Both the position numbers and the translations under genes were made by a program. Positions 37,417 through 46,651 of a stretch of 64,000 nucleotides of DNA are shown here, in pieces. How positions within the stretch are numbered: the stretch's first letter is position 1; each line of letters starts with the position of its first letter. The stretch is taken from contig NZ_FZPO01000015.1 in the NCBI RefSeq assembly GCF_900198655.1, positions 53,388 through 117,387 on the forward strand. Direction: 5' to 3'. This stretch comes from Helicobacter equorum (GTDB lineage Bacteria > Campylobacterota > Campylobacteria > Campylobacterales > Helicobacteraceae). The notes under the pieces are model-generated. The model did not search any database, was not told the DNA's origin, and worked only from the letters and a program-made list of their open reading frames with translations.

Positions 37417-38020
37417 ATGGGCTTTGCAACGCATTCCCTTGATGTATTGCGTAAAATTGGTAGGAGTTACGTGCTTCCTGCACAAGAAATACAAACACTT
37501 TTAGAGCAACACATTCCGCTAGATACCTTAAAATGTATCTTGGATTTTGGGGCAGGGACATTATTTTGGAGTGAATTTTTTGCCGCAAAAATGATTAAAA
37601 ATTCATCCTCTGGTGTGGGGGGGGGGGGTAATAGCATTAGATTCTATTTATAAGACTTATACGCCACCTCTAAAACATTCTAATATTACTTGCCTTTGGG
37701 ATTTAGAATCTATGAAAAAAGAGCCTGATATGTTTTTTGCAAGTGATGTGTTGCATCATTTGAATTTTAAGGCTTGGCAGAATATTTTGCATAATCTTAC
37801 TTCTAAAACGCGTTATGTTGTCATTAAGGATATTGATGCAACGCATCGATTTGGGAATTTTGCTAATGCCATGCACGATTTATTGATAAATGGTGAACGC
37901 GTACGGAGCATATATCCTCATAATCTTGCTAGGGATTTAGGGGAGCTTGGGTATCATACGCAATACTTTTATATACCTAAACTTTGGTATCCACATTTTT
38001 TGCTTATCGCGAAGCGTTAA
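37417..38020 (+). CDS. Class I SAM-dependent methyltransferase, phase-variable (currently OFF)
   Basis: The first frame (ATG 37417, AAAAGGAG upstream) carries motif I (CILDFGAGTLFWSEFF, about residues 41-56). The second frame has motif-like VIALDS and FFASDVLHHLNF, the post-motif pattern of small-molecule or sugar methyltransferases. They are separated by a G12 tract (37617-37628) and join when the count is 11 or 14, giving about 200 residues. In the present register the protein ends at TAA 37651-37653 after 78 residues. Its target is unknown; the glycan context suggests O-methylation of a sugar. Confidence 0.8.
37617..37628. repeat. G12 contingency tract in the methyltransferase gene
   Basis: Twelve G between TGGTGT and TAATAG. 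The ON count is 11 or 14, a different register from the other tracts (10 or 13), and the left flank is TGT rather than TYC. Confidence 0.9.
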
Positions 38021-38041
38021 TAGAGGCTTGGCATATATGCT

Positions 38042-39193
38042 TTAGGTTTGTGCGATTGTGTGGATAGCCACTATGCAAGATTCTATATCCGTATGTGTGG
38101 TGAATGCGCCAGCACTTATCCTTATGCTACCGCCCTTGGCAAAACTTCCTAAGATTTTGTGTGTTGCAGGATTGCAATGCAATCCCACACGCACAGAAAT
38201 CCCAAATTCTTTATCCAGTCTTAATCCTGTTTCTGCAATGTTTTTATGTTTAATATCAATTGAAAGTGTCGCATTAGCAGGGTTTGCTACTTCATAGAGT
38301 TTGACATTTTTTAGGGATTTTAACCCATCAATAAGGGTATTGCGTAGTGCCAGTTCGTGTGCGTGAATCTGTGCTATGCCATGTTGTTCTAGCCATTGTA
38401 TCCCAGCACAAAGTCCTGCAATGCCGTGCATATTTTGTGTGCCACTCTCAAACTTATCGGGCAAAAATATTGGTTGAATCTCCTCTTCACTCGCACTACC
38501 TGTGCCACCAAACACAAGTGGCTCTAAAGTTTGCATATCAAAATCATCATGTATGAGTAGCGCACCCACACCCATAGGCGATAAAAGCCCTTTGTGTGCG
38601 CTAAGAGCCAAAAAATCTACTTCTTGCATGACATCATACATTTCCATACAGCCTACGCTTTGGGCGCCATCAAGCAAAAATTTCACGCCCTCATTTCTTG
38701 CTAAGATGCTAAGTTCTTTAAGCGGGATTGCTGCACCGCTGACATTATTGATATGCGCACAAGCTAGAAGTCTAGCGCCTTTAAGCAATGTCCTAGCAGA
38801 TTCTAAGTCCAGTTCGCAAAGTTGTGTGCAAGGGATTTGTAAGATAGTAAGATTTAAGCGTTTTTGTAGGGTATGAAGTGGGCGCATAAGTGCATTATGT
38901 TCCATTTGTGTGGTAACAACAATATCATTTGGACGCAAAAAACCTTGTAAAAGTGTATTTATCGCCATTGTGGCATTGTGTGTGAAAAATACCCTTTTGC
39001 AATCTTGCAATCCAAACAAATCTGCTAAAAGCCGTCGAGATTGATATAAGATTTGTCCAGATTCTATAGAGAGCGTGTGTGTGCTTCGCCCTGGACTCGC
39101 CCCTATGTTTTCCATAAAGGCACATACTGCTTCTTTTACACCCGGTGCTTTAGGGAAGCTTGTAGCAGCATTATCAAGGTAGATTCTATCCAT
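38042..39193 (-). CDS. Cysteine desulfurase-like class V aminotransferase
   Basis: PLP-dependent enzyme resembling the TIGR01977 family of putative cysteine desulfurases. The PLP lysine is Lys201 in LSAHKGLLSPMG, with a Gln/Asp pair upstream (DGAQSVG near residue 175). A Cys in VGLHCNPATHK near residue 340 fits the sulfur-carrying loop, and GGSIRISAGAF lies near the C-terminus. Length is 383 residues. No Fe-S scaffold gene is adjacent, so whether it feeds Fe-S clusters, tRNA thiolation or another sulfur acceptor is open. It is convergent with the glycan block. Confidence 0.85.
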   Translation of the reverse strand: MDRIYLDNAATSFPKAPGVKEAVCAFMENIGASPGRSTHTLSIESGQILYQSRRLLADLFGLQDCKRVFFTHNATMAINTLLQGFLRPNDIVVTTQMEHNALMRPLHTLQKRLNLTILQIPCTQLCELDLESARTLLKGARLLACAHINNVSGAAIPLKELSILARNEGVKFLLDGAQSVGCMEMYDVMQEVDFLALSAHKGLLSPMGVGALLIHDDFDMQTLEPLVFGGTGSASEEEIQPIFLPDKFESGTQNMHGIAGLCAGIQWLEQHGIAQIHAHELALRNTLIDGLKSLKNVKLYEVANPANATLSIDIKHKNIAETGLRLDKEFGISVRVGLHCNPATHKILGSFAKGGSIRISAGAFTTHTDIESCIVAIHTIAQT

Positions 39194-39222
39194 TAAGCAG
39201 AATACATAAATGACACATTAGA

Positions 39223-40002
39223 TTATGCATTAAGAGCTAGCGAATCTTGTATGGTATATAGGCCACTTGGTTTAGCAGCCAACCATTTGATCGCACAAAT
39301 AGCGCCCTTGACAAATGTCAAACGACTTGTGGCATTATGTGTGAGTTCAAGGTATTCGCCATCAAGATAGAATCCTACATTGTGTTTGCCTACCACATCG
39401 CCCCCACGGATACTCATCACGCCTATTTCATCTTTGCTTCGTGCTCCTATGATACCATCACGCCCACTCACGCGAACTTTTTGCAAATCTAGTCCTCTAG
39501 CTTCTGCACAGGCTTGTGCAAGTGTAAGCGCTGTGCCACTTGGTGCATCTTTTTTGTGTCTGTGGTGATATTCAACAATCTCAATATCGCTGTTTTTGAG
39601 TGTTTGTGCGACTATGGCAGAGATTTTTGCAAGTATTGCTACACCCATACTCATATTACTTGCATATAGAATCGGACAGTGTGTGCTTAGGGCTTGGAGT
39701 GTCTTAAATTCTTCTTGCGAAAATCCTGTTGTGCCGATCACCATAGGTTTGTATCTATGCAGATTCTTGGCCGTATGCATAAGTTCCAAGCTACCCTCTT
39801 TGGAGGAAAAATCAATAATACACGCACAAGAATCTAAAAAATCTTTGATAGTTGTTGCTACAGGAAGGTTTTGTGCATAAAGCTCTTGTGTGTTATCGCG
39901 CGCATATACGCTACTTAGCTGTAGATTCTCATCTTTTGATACTTCTTGGACAAGCAATGATCCCATGCGCCCACTTGCCCCAAAAATTCCAACTTGTAGC
40001 AT
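39223..40002 (-). CDS. dapB: 4-hydroxy-tetrahydrodipicolinate reductase
   Basis: Reduces the DapA product in lysine/diaminopimelate synthesis, which feeds peptidoglycan. The NAD(P)-binding GASGRMG is at residues 8-14. The catalytic segment EYHHRHKKDAPSGTAL contains the conserved His pair and Lys near residues 147-158, and a C-terminal loop reads GGDVVGKH. Length is 259 residues. GGAGG precedes the ATG. Confidence 0.96.
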   Translation of the reverse strand: MLQVGIFGASGRMGSLLVQEVSKDENLQLSSVYARDNTQELYAQNLPVATTIKDFLDSCACIIDFSSKEGSLELMHTAKNLHRYKPMVIGTTGFSQEEFKTLQALSTHCPILYASNMSMGVAILAKISAIVAQTLKNSDIEIVEYHHRHKKDAPSGTALTLAQACAEARGLDLQKVRVSGRDGIIGARSKDEIGVMSIRGGDVVGKHNVGFYLDGEYLELTHNATSRLTFVKGAICAIKWLAAKPSGLYTIQDSLALNA

Positions 40003-40035
40003 TGTGTGCCTCCTTAGTGTAAAAATGAGGAATCC

Positions 40036-41103
40036 CTATGTTGTTTGATTACTTATAGATTCGCTTTGTTCTGCGGTAATGAGGGGATTTATCACCAAAT
40101 CAAGACTACCAGAGAGCATAATTTCTTCTAAAGAATATAGCGTGAGGTTGATGCGATGATCGCTTAGGCGATTTTGAGGATAATTATATGTGCGTATGCG
40201 CTCACTTCTATCCCCACTACCTACCTGATTTTTTCGTGCGGTGGCATTTTGATCGAGCTGTTCTTGGAGTTGGGCTTCATAGATTCTAGCCTGGAGGATT
40301 TTCATTGCTTTGTCTTTGTTTTTGTGTTGAGATTTTTCATCTTGCATAGAAACGCTAATACCTGTGGGTATGTGTGTGATACGCACTGCCGAATCTGTGG
40401 TGTTGACGCTTTGCCCACCATGCCCTCCCGCACGAAAGACTTCAATTTTTAGATCATTGGGATTGATATGCACCTGCACATCATCGACTTCTGGCATAAT
40501 CGCAACGGTGATAGCGGAAGTGTGTATGCGCCCCTGGGATTCGGTCTCTGGGACTCTCTGCACCCTGTGTGTGCCACCCTCAAATTTGAGTCTTGAATAT
40601 GCACCTTTGCCCTTAATAAGCGCGATGACTTCTTTGTATCCGCCGACACTATTTTCGCTTGAACTAATGATCTCTACTTTCCATTTTTGTAAATCTGCAT
40701 AGCGACAATAGGCTTTAAACAAATCCCCCACAAAGATTCCGGCTTCATCGCCACCTGTTCCGGCACGCAATTCTAGGTAAATATTTTTATCATCATTCGG
40801 ATCTTTGGGAATTAAGAGGATTTTTATTTCTTCTTCAATTTCTTTGGATTGGGTTTCAAGGCTTTTTAATTCCTCTTTGGCAAGTTCCCCTAACTCCTTA
40901 TCTTCTAAAAGTTGCTTGTTTTGTTCTATGTGATCTAGGATCTGTATGTATTGGCGTGCTTTTTGCACAAGAGATTCTATATCGCTTTGTTCCTTACTAA
41001 GGGTCCTTAGTTTTTGAATGTCATGTAGAATCTCGGAAGTTTGTAAGAGTATGCTAATCTCATCATAGCGCGCGATAATGGGTTGAAGTTTGCTAACTAA
41101 CAT
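40036..41103 (-). CDS. prfA: Peptide chain release factor 1
   Basis: Recognises UAA and UAG stop codons and triggers peptide release. The GGQ motif is at residues 229-231 (GGHGGQSVN) and the codon-recognition region precedes it in domain 2. Length is 355 residues. The order prfA-rpsT (minus) facing glmM-lspA (plus) is the same as in H. pylori. Confidence 0.97.
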   Translation of the reverse strand: MLVSKLQPIIARYDEISILLQTSEILHDIQKLRTLSKEQSDIESLVQKARQYIQILDHIEQNKQLLEDKELGELAKEELKSLETQSKEIEEEIKILLIPKDPNDDKNIYLELRAGTGGDEAGIFVGDLFKAYCRYADLQKWKVEIISSSENSVGGYKEVIALIKGKGAYSRLKFEGGTHRVQRVPETESQGRIHTSAITVAIMPEVDDVQVHINPNDLKIEVFRAGGHGGQSVNTTDSAVRITHIPTGISVSMQDEKSQHKNKDKAMKILQARIYEAQLQEQLDQNATARKNQVGSGDRSERIRTYNYPQNRLSDHRINLTLYSLEEIMLSGSLDLVINPLITAEQSESISNQTT

Positions 41104-41178
41104 TTGATTTTGATACCTAACTTACCAATTATATTAAGTTGCTACACACCAAATCGTGTAAACCCATTATGCTTTAGA

Positions 41179-41451
41179 TTAAGCACTTTGGGCAATTTTT
41201 TTGACACTTGCGTTTAGTCGTGACACTTTTCTAGCTGCTGTATTTTTCTTTAAAATTCCTTTGCTGACAAGCTTGTGAATCTCTCTATTAGCTATTTTTA
41301 GGCATTCTTGAGCTTTTGTAACATTTTTAGATTCTACTGCTTCTCGTAGCGATCGCACCATATTTTTGAGTTTAGTTTTGTAGTAGCGGTTGCGATCAGT
41401 TCTTGTTTTTGTTTGTCTGATGCGTTTTTGTGCAGATTTATGATTTGCCAT
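41179..41451 (-). CDS. rpsT: 30S ribosomal protein S20
   Basis: Small, very basic three-helix protein (90 residues, [14 protein letters not shown] start, ending in a Lys/Ala-rich tail) that binds 16S rRNA early in 30S assembly. The ATG is preceded by AAAGGA. The 124-base gap to glmM must hold promoters for both directions; it includes short AGAATC/GATTCT symmetry but no clear boxes. Confidence 0.97.
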   Translation of the reverse strand: MANHKSAQKRIRQTKTRTDRNRYYKTKLKNMVRSLREAVESKNVTKAQECLKIANREIHKLVSKGILKKNTAARKVSRLNASVKKIAQSA

Positions 41452-41575
41452 GGGTCTAGTTAATCCTTTTATAAAAAAATGTAGGGCAAAATTCTACCGA
41501 AATTTATTTAAAGAGAGTTTAAGTCTTAGAATCTGATAGGATTCTTAGAGATTTACAAATCTTTAAGGAGTAGCG

Positions 41576-42940
41576 ATGAGCAAGGCAAAAAGAGAAAAAA
41601 TCTTTGGGACTGATGGTATGCGTGGTAAGGCAGGTCGTTTTTTGACACCATATTCTGTGATTAAGCTAGGTGCAAGTGCAGGAATTTATTTCCAACAAGC
41701 TTCCCAAGCAATTCGTAGCAATAAAATCCTCGTAGGCAAAGACACGCGCCGAAGTGGTTATATGGTAGAAAATGCCCTTGTTTCAAGCCTCACTTCTGTA
41801 GGTTATGATGTGATTCAGGTAGGACCTATGCCTACTCCAGCGATTGCGTTTTTGACAGAAGATATGCGCTGTGATGCGGGGATTATGATTAGTGCTAGTC
41901 ATAATCCTTTTGATGATAATGGGATAAAATTTTTTAATCATCTAGGCTACAAGCTTGATGAAGATTCAGAAACAAGCATAGAGAATAATTATTATGATGA
42001 AGAGCTGCTTAATGCCTCACTCAAAGTGGGTCGTGAGATTGGTAGCTCAAAGCGTATTGATGATGTTATTGGGCGATATATTGTGCATATCAAAAATTCT
42101 TTCCCCAAACATCTTACATTACAAGGTATGAGAATTGTGTGTGATTGCGCAAATGGTTCAGCATACAAGGTTGCACCGACTATTTTTAGAGAGCTTGGAG
42201 CTGATGCGATTATGATTAATGATGAGCCAAATGGGTATAATATCAACGAACAATGTGGCGCGATGTATCCTCAAAATCTCGCACAAGAAGTCAAGCGATA
42301 TCGTGCTGATATAGGCTTTGCACTTGATGGCGATGCAGATAGACTTGTAGTAGTGGATAATGAAGGTGAGGTTGTAAATGGTGATAAGCTTATTGGTGCT
42401 TTGGCGCTGTACCAAAAACAAAATAATATGCTAAGAGGCGATAAAATTGTTGCGACACTTATGAGCAACCTTGCACTAGAAGAGTTTTTAAAAAGCCATG
42501 GTATTGGTTTGGAGCGTTGCAATGTGGGCGATAAATATGTGATAGAGAGTATGCAAAAATGTGGAGCAAATTTTGGCGGAGAAAATAGTGGGCATATTAT
42601 TTTTGGGGATTATGCAAAGACGGGTGATGGGCTTGTATCGGCATTGCAAGTATTAGCTTATATCAAACAAAGTGGCAAAAAATCTTCTCTTGCTCTTAAT
42701 CCTTTTGCGCTGTATCCAAGCGAAATGATAAATCTTAATGTTTCTCAAAAGTTGCCATTGGAGCAGATTGCGGGATTACAAGAGAAACTAGATTCTGTGA
42801 GTGAATCTGGCAATCGCCATTTGGTGCGTTATTCTGGTACAGAAAACAAACTAAGAATCTTAATAGAAGGGAAAAATTCCAAAAGTGTCAAAACACAAAT
42901 CCAAGATCTTGCAAACTTTTTTAGAGCAAAGTTAGGCTAA
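41576..42940 (+). CDS. glmM: Phosphoglucosamine mutase
   Basis: Converts glucosamine-6-phosphate to glucosamine-1-phosphate for UDP-GlcNAc, needed for peptidoglycan and LPS. Phospho-Ser108 lies in [12 protein letters not shown], the Mg loop is DGDADRLV near residue 250, and [12 protein letters not shown] near residue 330 and [11 protein letters not shown] near the C-terminus bind substrate. Length is 454 residues. TAAGGAG lies 5-6 bases ahead of the ATG. It overlaps lspA by one base. This is the gene once called ureC in H. pylori because of its proximity to urease genes. Confidence 0.97.
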   Translation: MSKAKREKIFGTDGMRGKAGRFLTPYSVIKLGASAGIYFQQASQAIRSNKILVGKDTRRSGYMVENALVSSLTSVGYDVIQVGPMPTPAIAFLTEDMRCDAGIMISASHNPFDDNGIKFFNHLGYKLDEDSETSIENNYYDEELLNASLKVGREIGSSKRIDDVIGRYIVHIKNSFPKHLTLQGMRIVCDCANGSAYKVAPTIFRELGADAIMINDEPNGYNINEQCGAMYPQNLAQEVKRYRADIGFALDGDADRLVVVDNEGEVVNGDKLIGALALYQKQNNMLRGDKIVATLMSNLALEEFLKSHGIGLERCNVGDKYVIESMQKCGANFGGENSGHIIFGDYAKTGDGLVSALQVLAYIKQSGKKSSLALNPFALYPSEMINLNVSQKLPLEQIAGLQEKLDSVSESGNRHLVRYSGTENKLRILIEGKNSKSVKTQIQDLANFFRAKLG

Positions 42941-43425
42941 TGTGGCGTAAGCTTTGTGTTGCATCCACCAAGAATCTTGGCAAGATTCTTATTATGTTTG
43001 GTGTTGGCATTGGTATTTTTGGGGTGGATCAGTGGCTAAAGCATGTGTTTTTGCAGGGATTTAGTTTTGATTCTCATATGATTACTTTAGGTGGTAATGC
43101 CCTTGTGTATAACGATGGGGTAGCATTTTCTATGTTTGCATTTTTGGGTATATACCTTAAATATATTCAAAGTATTATGCTTGTGGTATTATGTGTATTT
43201 ATCATATATGGAGGGTTTATAGAAAGGCATTATGTGCCATTTGGGCTTATTTTGGGTGCAGGTGTAAGTAATGTGTTAGATAGATTCATACACGGAGGTG
43301 TTGTGGATTATGTGTTTTGGCATTATGGTTTTGAATTTGCGATTTTTAATTTTGCTGATGTGATGATTGATGTAGGTGTTGTGCTTTTGGTATGGCAAGT
43401 GTGGCGTGTGCCACGAAAGTCTTAA
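42940..43425 (+). CDS. lspA: Lipoprotein signal peptidase (signal peptidase II)
   Basis: Inner-membrane aspartyl protease that removes signal peptides from diacylglyceryl-modified prolipoproteins, acting after Lgt (13692). It has four membrane helices, the N-terminal DQWLKH motif, YNDGVAFSM and the two catalytic-Asp motifs NVLDRFIHGGVVDY and FNFADV. Length is 161 residues. Its ATG overlaps the glmM TAA (TAATG). It overlaps the convergent amt gene by 4 bases. Confidence 0.96.
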   Translation: MWRKLCVASTKNLGKILIMFGVGIGIFGVDQWLKHVFLQGFSFDSHMITLGGNALVYNDGVAFSMFAFLGIYLKYIQSIMLVVLCVFIIYGGFIERHYVPFGLILGAGVSNVLDRFIHGGVVDYVFWHYGFEFAIFNFADVMIDVGVVLLVWQVWRVPRKS

Positions 43426-44672
43426 TGATCTTTCATCATATAGGCTTGCTCACCATGAAGTGCTATATCTAAGCCCTGTGCTTCAATATTTTCACATACA
43501 CGCAAATCTGTAAAAAGCGCTATGATTTTAAAAATCACAAAACTTACAATCGCTGAAAATACAATACACACCATAATGCTAAAAAGTTGCTCTAAAAACA
43601 AATGATAGCTACCGCTAATAAATAATCCCTCACCCAATGTGCCTTCGCCTGTGGCTTGTGGATTAACCTCGCTACTTGCAAAAAGTCCAGTAGCGATACC
43701 GCCCCATACGCCTCCTATGCCATGCAAACTAAATGCATCAAGCGAGTCGTCCCATTTGAGCTTATTTTTGATAAAGCTAAGTCCCATGTAGCACACAATT
43801 GCGGAAATAGCACCGATGGAAATACTTGAGTAGATTCCTACAAATCCACATGCCGGAGTGATACCCACAAGCCCAGCTACAAGACCACTTAAACTACCCA
43901 AAATAGTTGGACGCTTGTGTATAGCCCACTCTAACAAAACCCAAGCCAAAAAGCCACTTGCTGCAGAGATGATACTTACCACGAACGCATTAACAGCAAT
44001 TTCATTGACACTGCCTGCACTTCCGGCATTAAATCCTAGCCAACCAATAAATAAAAGCACCGCCCCCAAAAATGTGTAGGGCACAGAGTGTGCACCACTA
44101 GAGATATGATAGCTGTCCTCTTCTTTGCGTGCGCCCACGATTAATGCTCCTACAAGACCAGCTACACCGGCACTTACATGTACAACACCACCTCCAGCGA
44201 AGTCCAAACCACCACGCACAAGCAAAAAGCCTTTTTCACTCCAAATCATATGCGCTAATAGATCGTAGACTATGGTGCTCCAAAAAATAAGAAATACGAC
44301 CAAAACACCGAGTTTTATGCGCCCTACAAGAGATCCAGTGATGATGGCTGAAGCAATAAGGGCAAACATCATCTGAAAAATGACATGCAAGATATGAGGC
44401 ACCCCATTTTCATCATAGCCACTAATGTCTACTAATCCAAGATTTTCCAGTGATCCTATGATACCAGACCCACTATCTTCGCCAAATGCAAGAGAAAATC
44501 CTATGGCAATCCATTGCAGGGTAATCACACCAAAGACAATAAAGCAATTCATAATGGTATTTAGTGTGTTTTTGGTTTTTACCATACCTGAATAAAACAT
44601 AGCCAATGCCGGAGTCATAAGTAGCACTAGCAACGAACAAAGCATAAGAAAACTTGTGTTTGTTGTATTCAT
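43422..44672 (-). CDS. amt: Ammonium transporter (Amt/MEP/Rh family)
   Basis: Inner-membrane ammonium channel with eleven predicted helices. The twin-His pore motifs are present: DFAGGGVVHVSAG and FSLHGIGGVWGG. I start at the ATG at 44672, which has AAAGGAT 6 bases upstream and begins MNTTNTSFLML; the longer reading to 44750 adds an unlikely basic extension. That gives 416 residues. No PII (glnK) gene is adjacent. In H. pylori the urease genes occupy the place next to lspA. Confidence 0.95.
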   Translation of the reverse strand: MNTTNTSFLMLCSLLVLLMTPALAMFYSGMVKTKNTLNTIMNCFIVFGVITLQWIAIGFSLAFGEDSGSGIIGSLENLGLVDISGYDENGVPHILHVIFQMMFALIASAIITGSLVGRIKLGVLVVFLIFWSTIVYDLLAHMIWSEKGFLLVRGGLDFAGGGVVHVSAGVAGLVGALIVGARKEEDSYHISSGAHSVPYTFLGAVLLFIGWLGFNAGSAGSVNEIAVNAFVVSIISAASGFLAWVLLEWAIHKRPTILGSLSGLVAGLVGITPACGFVGIYSSISIGAISAIVCYMGLSFIKNKLKWDDSLDAFSLHGIGGVWGGIATGLFASSEVNPQATGEGTLGEGLFISGSYHLFLEQLFSIMVCIVFSAIVSFVIFKIIALFTDLRVCENIEAQGLDIALHGEQAYMMKDH

Positions 44673-44804
44673 AGCATATCCTTTGGGGGTAAAATAACGC
44701 GTGGATAATAGGACAAGCTTTCTTAATAATAACTTAAATATAAGATGCATAATCGCGTTTGGCAGGTGCTTTGTGAGAGTTTATATACGAGGATTATATG
44801 GTAT

Positions 44805-45395
44805 TTAGAGTTTAGAATCTGCGAGTGTTAGTGCAAAGAGCACACGGACATCGTGCATTGTTAGGCATTGGTATGCTTGGGTTAGCGTGAGACCAGAGGT
44901 GATAATGTCATCAAAGACAATCACTTCTTTGTGTGTGTTATGGGGTTTTGGTTTATAAAGGAAATTGCGTGGATTATTTTGGCGAAACGCCAAATTTTTA
45001 CCAGCATAGCTTATGGGGTTTTGGGCAATGAGTGTGCCATATTGTGGGTGTAATGTCTTGTTGGAAGCCTTGCAGAATTCTTTGACAATGATTGCAGTGT
45101 GCGCATAAAAGCCACGAGGGATATCATCTAAGCCTATGGCAATGGTTTGTGAGTGCAGGGAGGCTTTGGCAAAAAAATATTGTGCACAATGTCGCGCCAA
45201 ATGTGCCAAAACGCGTGATCCAAAATGGTGATATTTGCTATAAAGTAGCGGTGCGATATCACTTAGTCTAAAAAAACTATAGACTTTAAGTCCGCATTCA
45301 AGCACTCTTGAAGTAGGGCGTATAGGGAGTGAATATAGGCATTTTTTGCAAATAGGTTTTAGGCTAAGATTCTCACACACAAGACATCGCATCAT
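44805..45395 (-). CDS. ComF-like phosphoribosyltransferase-fold protein
   Basis: Has an N-terminal four-Cys zinc motif (CLVCENLSLKPICKKC) and the PRPP-binding motif VIVFDDIITSGLT near residue 160, as in ComF/GntX proteins needed for DNA uptake in competent bacteria. Length is 196 residues. It starts 2 bases after tmk, in the order coaD-tmk-comF seen in H. pylori. Its exact reaction is unknown in the family. The 132-base gap upstream toward amt has no gene. Confidence 0.85.
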   Translation of the reverse strand: MMRCLVCENLSLKPICKKCLYSLPIRPTSRVLECGLKVYSFFRLSDIAPLLYSKYHHFGSRVLAHLARHCAQYFFAKASLHSQTIAIGLDDIPRGFYAHTAIIVKEFCKASNKTLHPQYGTLIAQNPISYAGKNLAFRQNNPRNFLYKPKPHNTHKEVIVFDDIITSGLTLTQAYQCLTMHDVRVLFALTLADSKL

Positions 45396-45397
45396 TA

Positions 45398-46009
45398 CTA
45401 AAGCGAGTTAATCTCACGCACAATTGTTTGCGTGATTCGTTCTCGAGGCAGGGTAGCATCTAGTGTGAGTGTGCGTATTTCTAGTAATGCACAAAATCTT
45501 TGCAGTCTTTCTTGAATCTCAAGCATATAGGCAATACCACGCTCTTCAATTTTGTCGTGCGTTTTTTGCCCCAATCTTACCCTTAGGCTTGCCTCATTAA
45601 GAGACAAAAGAATGCATAAATGCGGTTTTATGCCTCTCATGCTTGCGTGATTATACGCAACGGCTTGAGGGATATCTTTTGCATAAGCAATGCCAGAGAT
45701 TAAACTCCGATCAGAGATGATGAGTTTTTGAGAATCTAAGTTGGGTTTTAGCACTTCGTGGTAGTGTTGGGCGCGATCTGCCAAAAATAAGAAAAATTCA
45801 CAAAAACTATCGAGATTAGGCGTGTGTAAAGTCATCTCTCGTATATGTTGTCCTGTTTTGCTACCACCGGGTTCTTTGGTGACAATAGCTTGAGGATAAT
45901 GGTTGCTAAGAGCCTCAATTTGTGTGCTTTTGCCAGAAGTATCAATACCTTCTATCACAACATATATACCATTTTTTGGGGTTGAGAATGAGAGATTTTG
46001 TGGGTGCAT
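45398..46009 (-). CDS. tmk: Thymidylate kinase
   Basis: Phosphorylates dTMP to dTDP. The P-loop reads EGIDTSGKSTQ near residues 20-30, followed by the DR-containing DRSLISGIAYA near residue 100 and a LID-region EER motif. Length is 203 residues. It lies 9 bases after coaD. Confidence 0.95.
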   Translation of the reverse strand: MHPQNLSFSTPKNGIYVVIEGIDTSGKSTQIEALSNHYPQAIVTKEPGGSKTGQHIREMTLHTPNLDSFCEFFLFLADRAQHYHEVLKPNLDSQKLIISDRSLISGIAYAKDIPQAVAYNHASMRGIKPHLCILLSLNEASLRVRLGQKTHDKIEERGIAYMLEIQERLQRFCALLEIRTLTLDATLPRERITQTIVREINSL

Positions 46010-46018
46010 AGATATTCC

Positions 46019-46498
46019 TTATCTTGTGTGTGCTTGGATATACTCACACACGGCTTGTGGCACCATATGAGAGATTTGCCCTTTATGGATAATAATAGAT
46101 CGCACTACAGAAGAGCTAATGAAAGCATTTTGGAGGCTTGGCATAAAATACATGGTATCAAGATCGGGGTTTAAGGAGGTATTAGCATATCCTAACTGGA
46201 GTTCGTATTCAAAATCACTCACCGCCCTAAGTCCTCGTATGAGCACATTTGATTTTTTTGATTTTGCAAATTCTGCTAACAAACAATCAAATCCCTCCAC
46301 CTCTACATTGGGCATAGAATCTAGCGCGATTCGTATCATTTCAAGGCGTTGAGTAAGGCTAAACATTGGGTGCTTAGTTTGATTTTTTGCTACAGCAACA
46401 ATAACCCTATCAAAGATTCCAACACAACGCTTGATAATGTCTAAATGTCCATTGGTAATTGGATCAAATGTTCCCGGATATATGGCTATTTTATACAT
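46019..46498 (-). CDS. coaD: Phosphopantetheine adenylyltransferase
   Basis: Fourth step of coenzyme A synthesis, joining 4'-phosphopantetheine and ATP. The nucleotidyltransferase motif [13 protein letters not shown] is at residues 8-20, with the [12 protein letters not shown]-binding segment near residue 127. I use the ATG at 46498 ([14 protein letters not shown] upstream) because the conserved fold begins there; the open frame extends 19 codons further without support. Length is 159 residues. Confidence 0.96.
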   Translation of the reverse strand: MYKIAIYPGTFDPITNGHLDIIKRCVGIFDRVIVAVAKNQTKHPMFSLTQRLEMIRIALDSMPNVEVEGFDCLLAEFAKSKKSNVLIRGLRAVSDFEYELQLGYANTSLNPDLDTMYFMPSLQNAFISSSVVRSIIIHKGQISHMVPQAVCEYIQAHTR

Positions 46499-46566
46499 AA
46501 ACGATGACCTCACATTGGTATATAAAAATCCAAAAAACACTTTATTGTAATACAAGAGTGCTTAAA

Positions 46567-46581
46567 GCTTAGAATCTAAGC
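46567..46581. other. Short perfect hairpin in the coaD-pheS divergent gap
   Basis: GCTTAG-AAT-CTAAGC is a perfect inverted repeat built around the heptamer AGAATCT. It lies between the divergent coaD and pheS genes. It could be an operator, or simply reflect the near-palindromic nature of the heptamer. Confidence 0.3.
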
Positions 46582-46614
46582 ATAGCCAAAAAGTTTTAAA
46601 TAAAGTTTTGTGTG

Positions 46615-46621
46615 TTACAAT
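46615..46621 (+). promoter_or_regulatory. -10 box of the pheS-pheT promoter
   Basis: TTACAAT in the context GTGTGTTACAATTG lies about 31 bases before the pheS GTG start. No -35 is obvious. The same TACAAT form is found before mqnD and recA. Confidence 0.4.
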
Positions 46622-46651
46622 TGCGACTTATTTTACAAGCAAGGGTGAAGC

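Noticed and set aside
6894..37628. The possibility that the G-tract frameshifts are only sequencing errors.
   Set aside because: Individual counts may be off by one, but six long G runs concentrated in surface-glycan genes with frames that join cleanly are typical of real contingency loci. The ON/OFF state is therefore less certain than the tracts themselves.
44673..44750. N-terminal extension of the ammonium transporter.
   Set aside because: The extension is basic and unlike the family; AAAGGAT and ATG at 44672 fit a normal Amt start.
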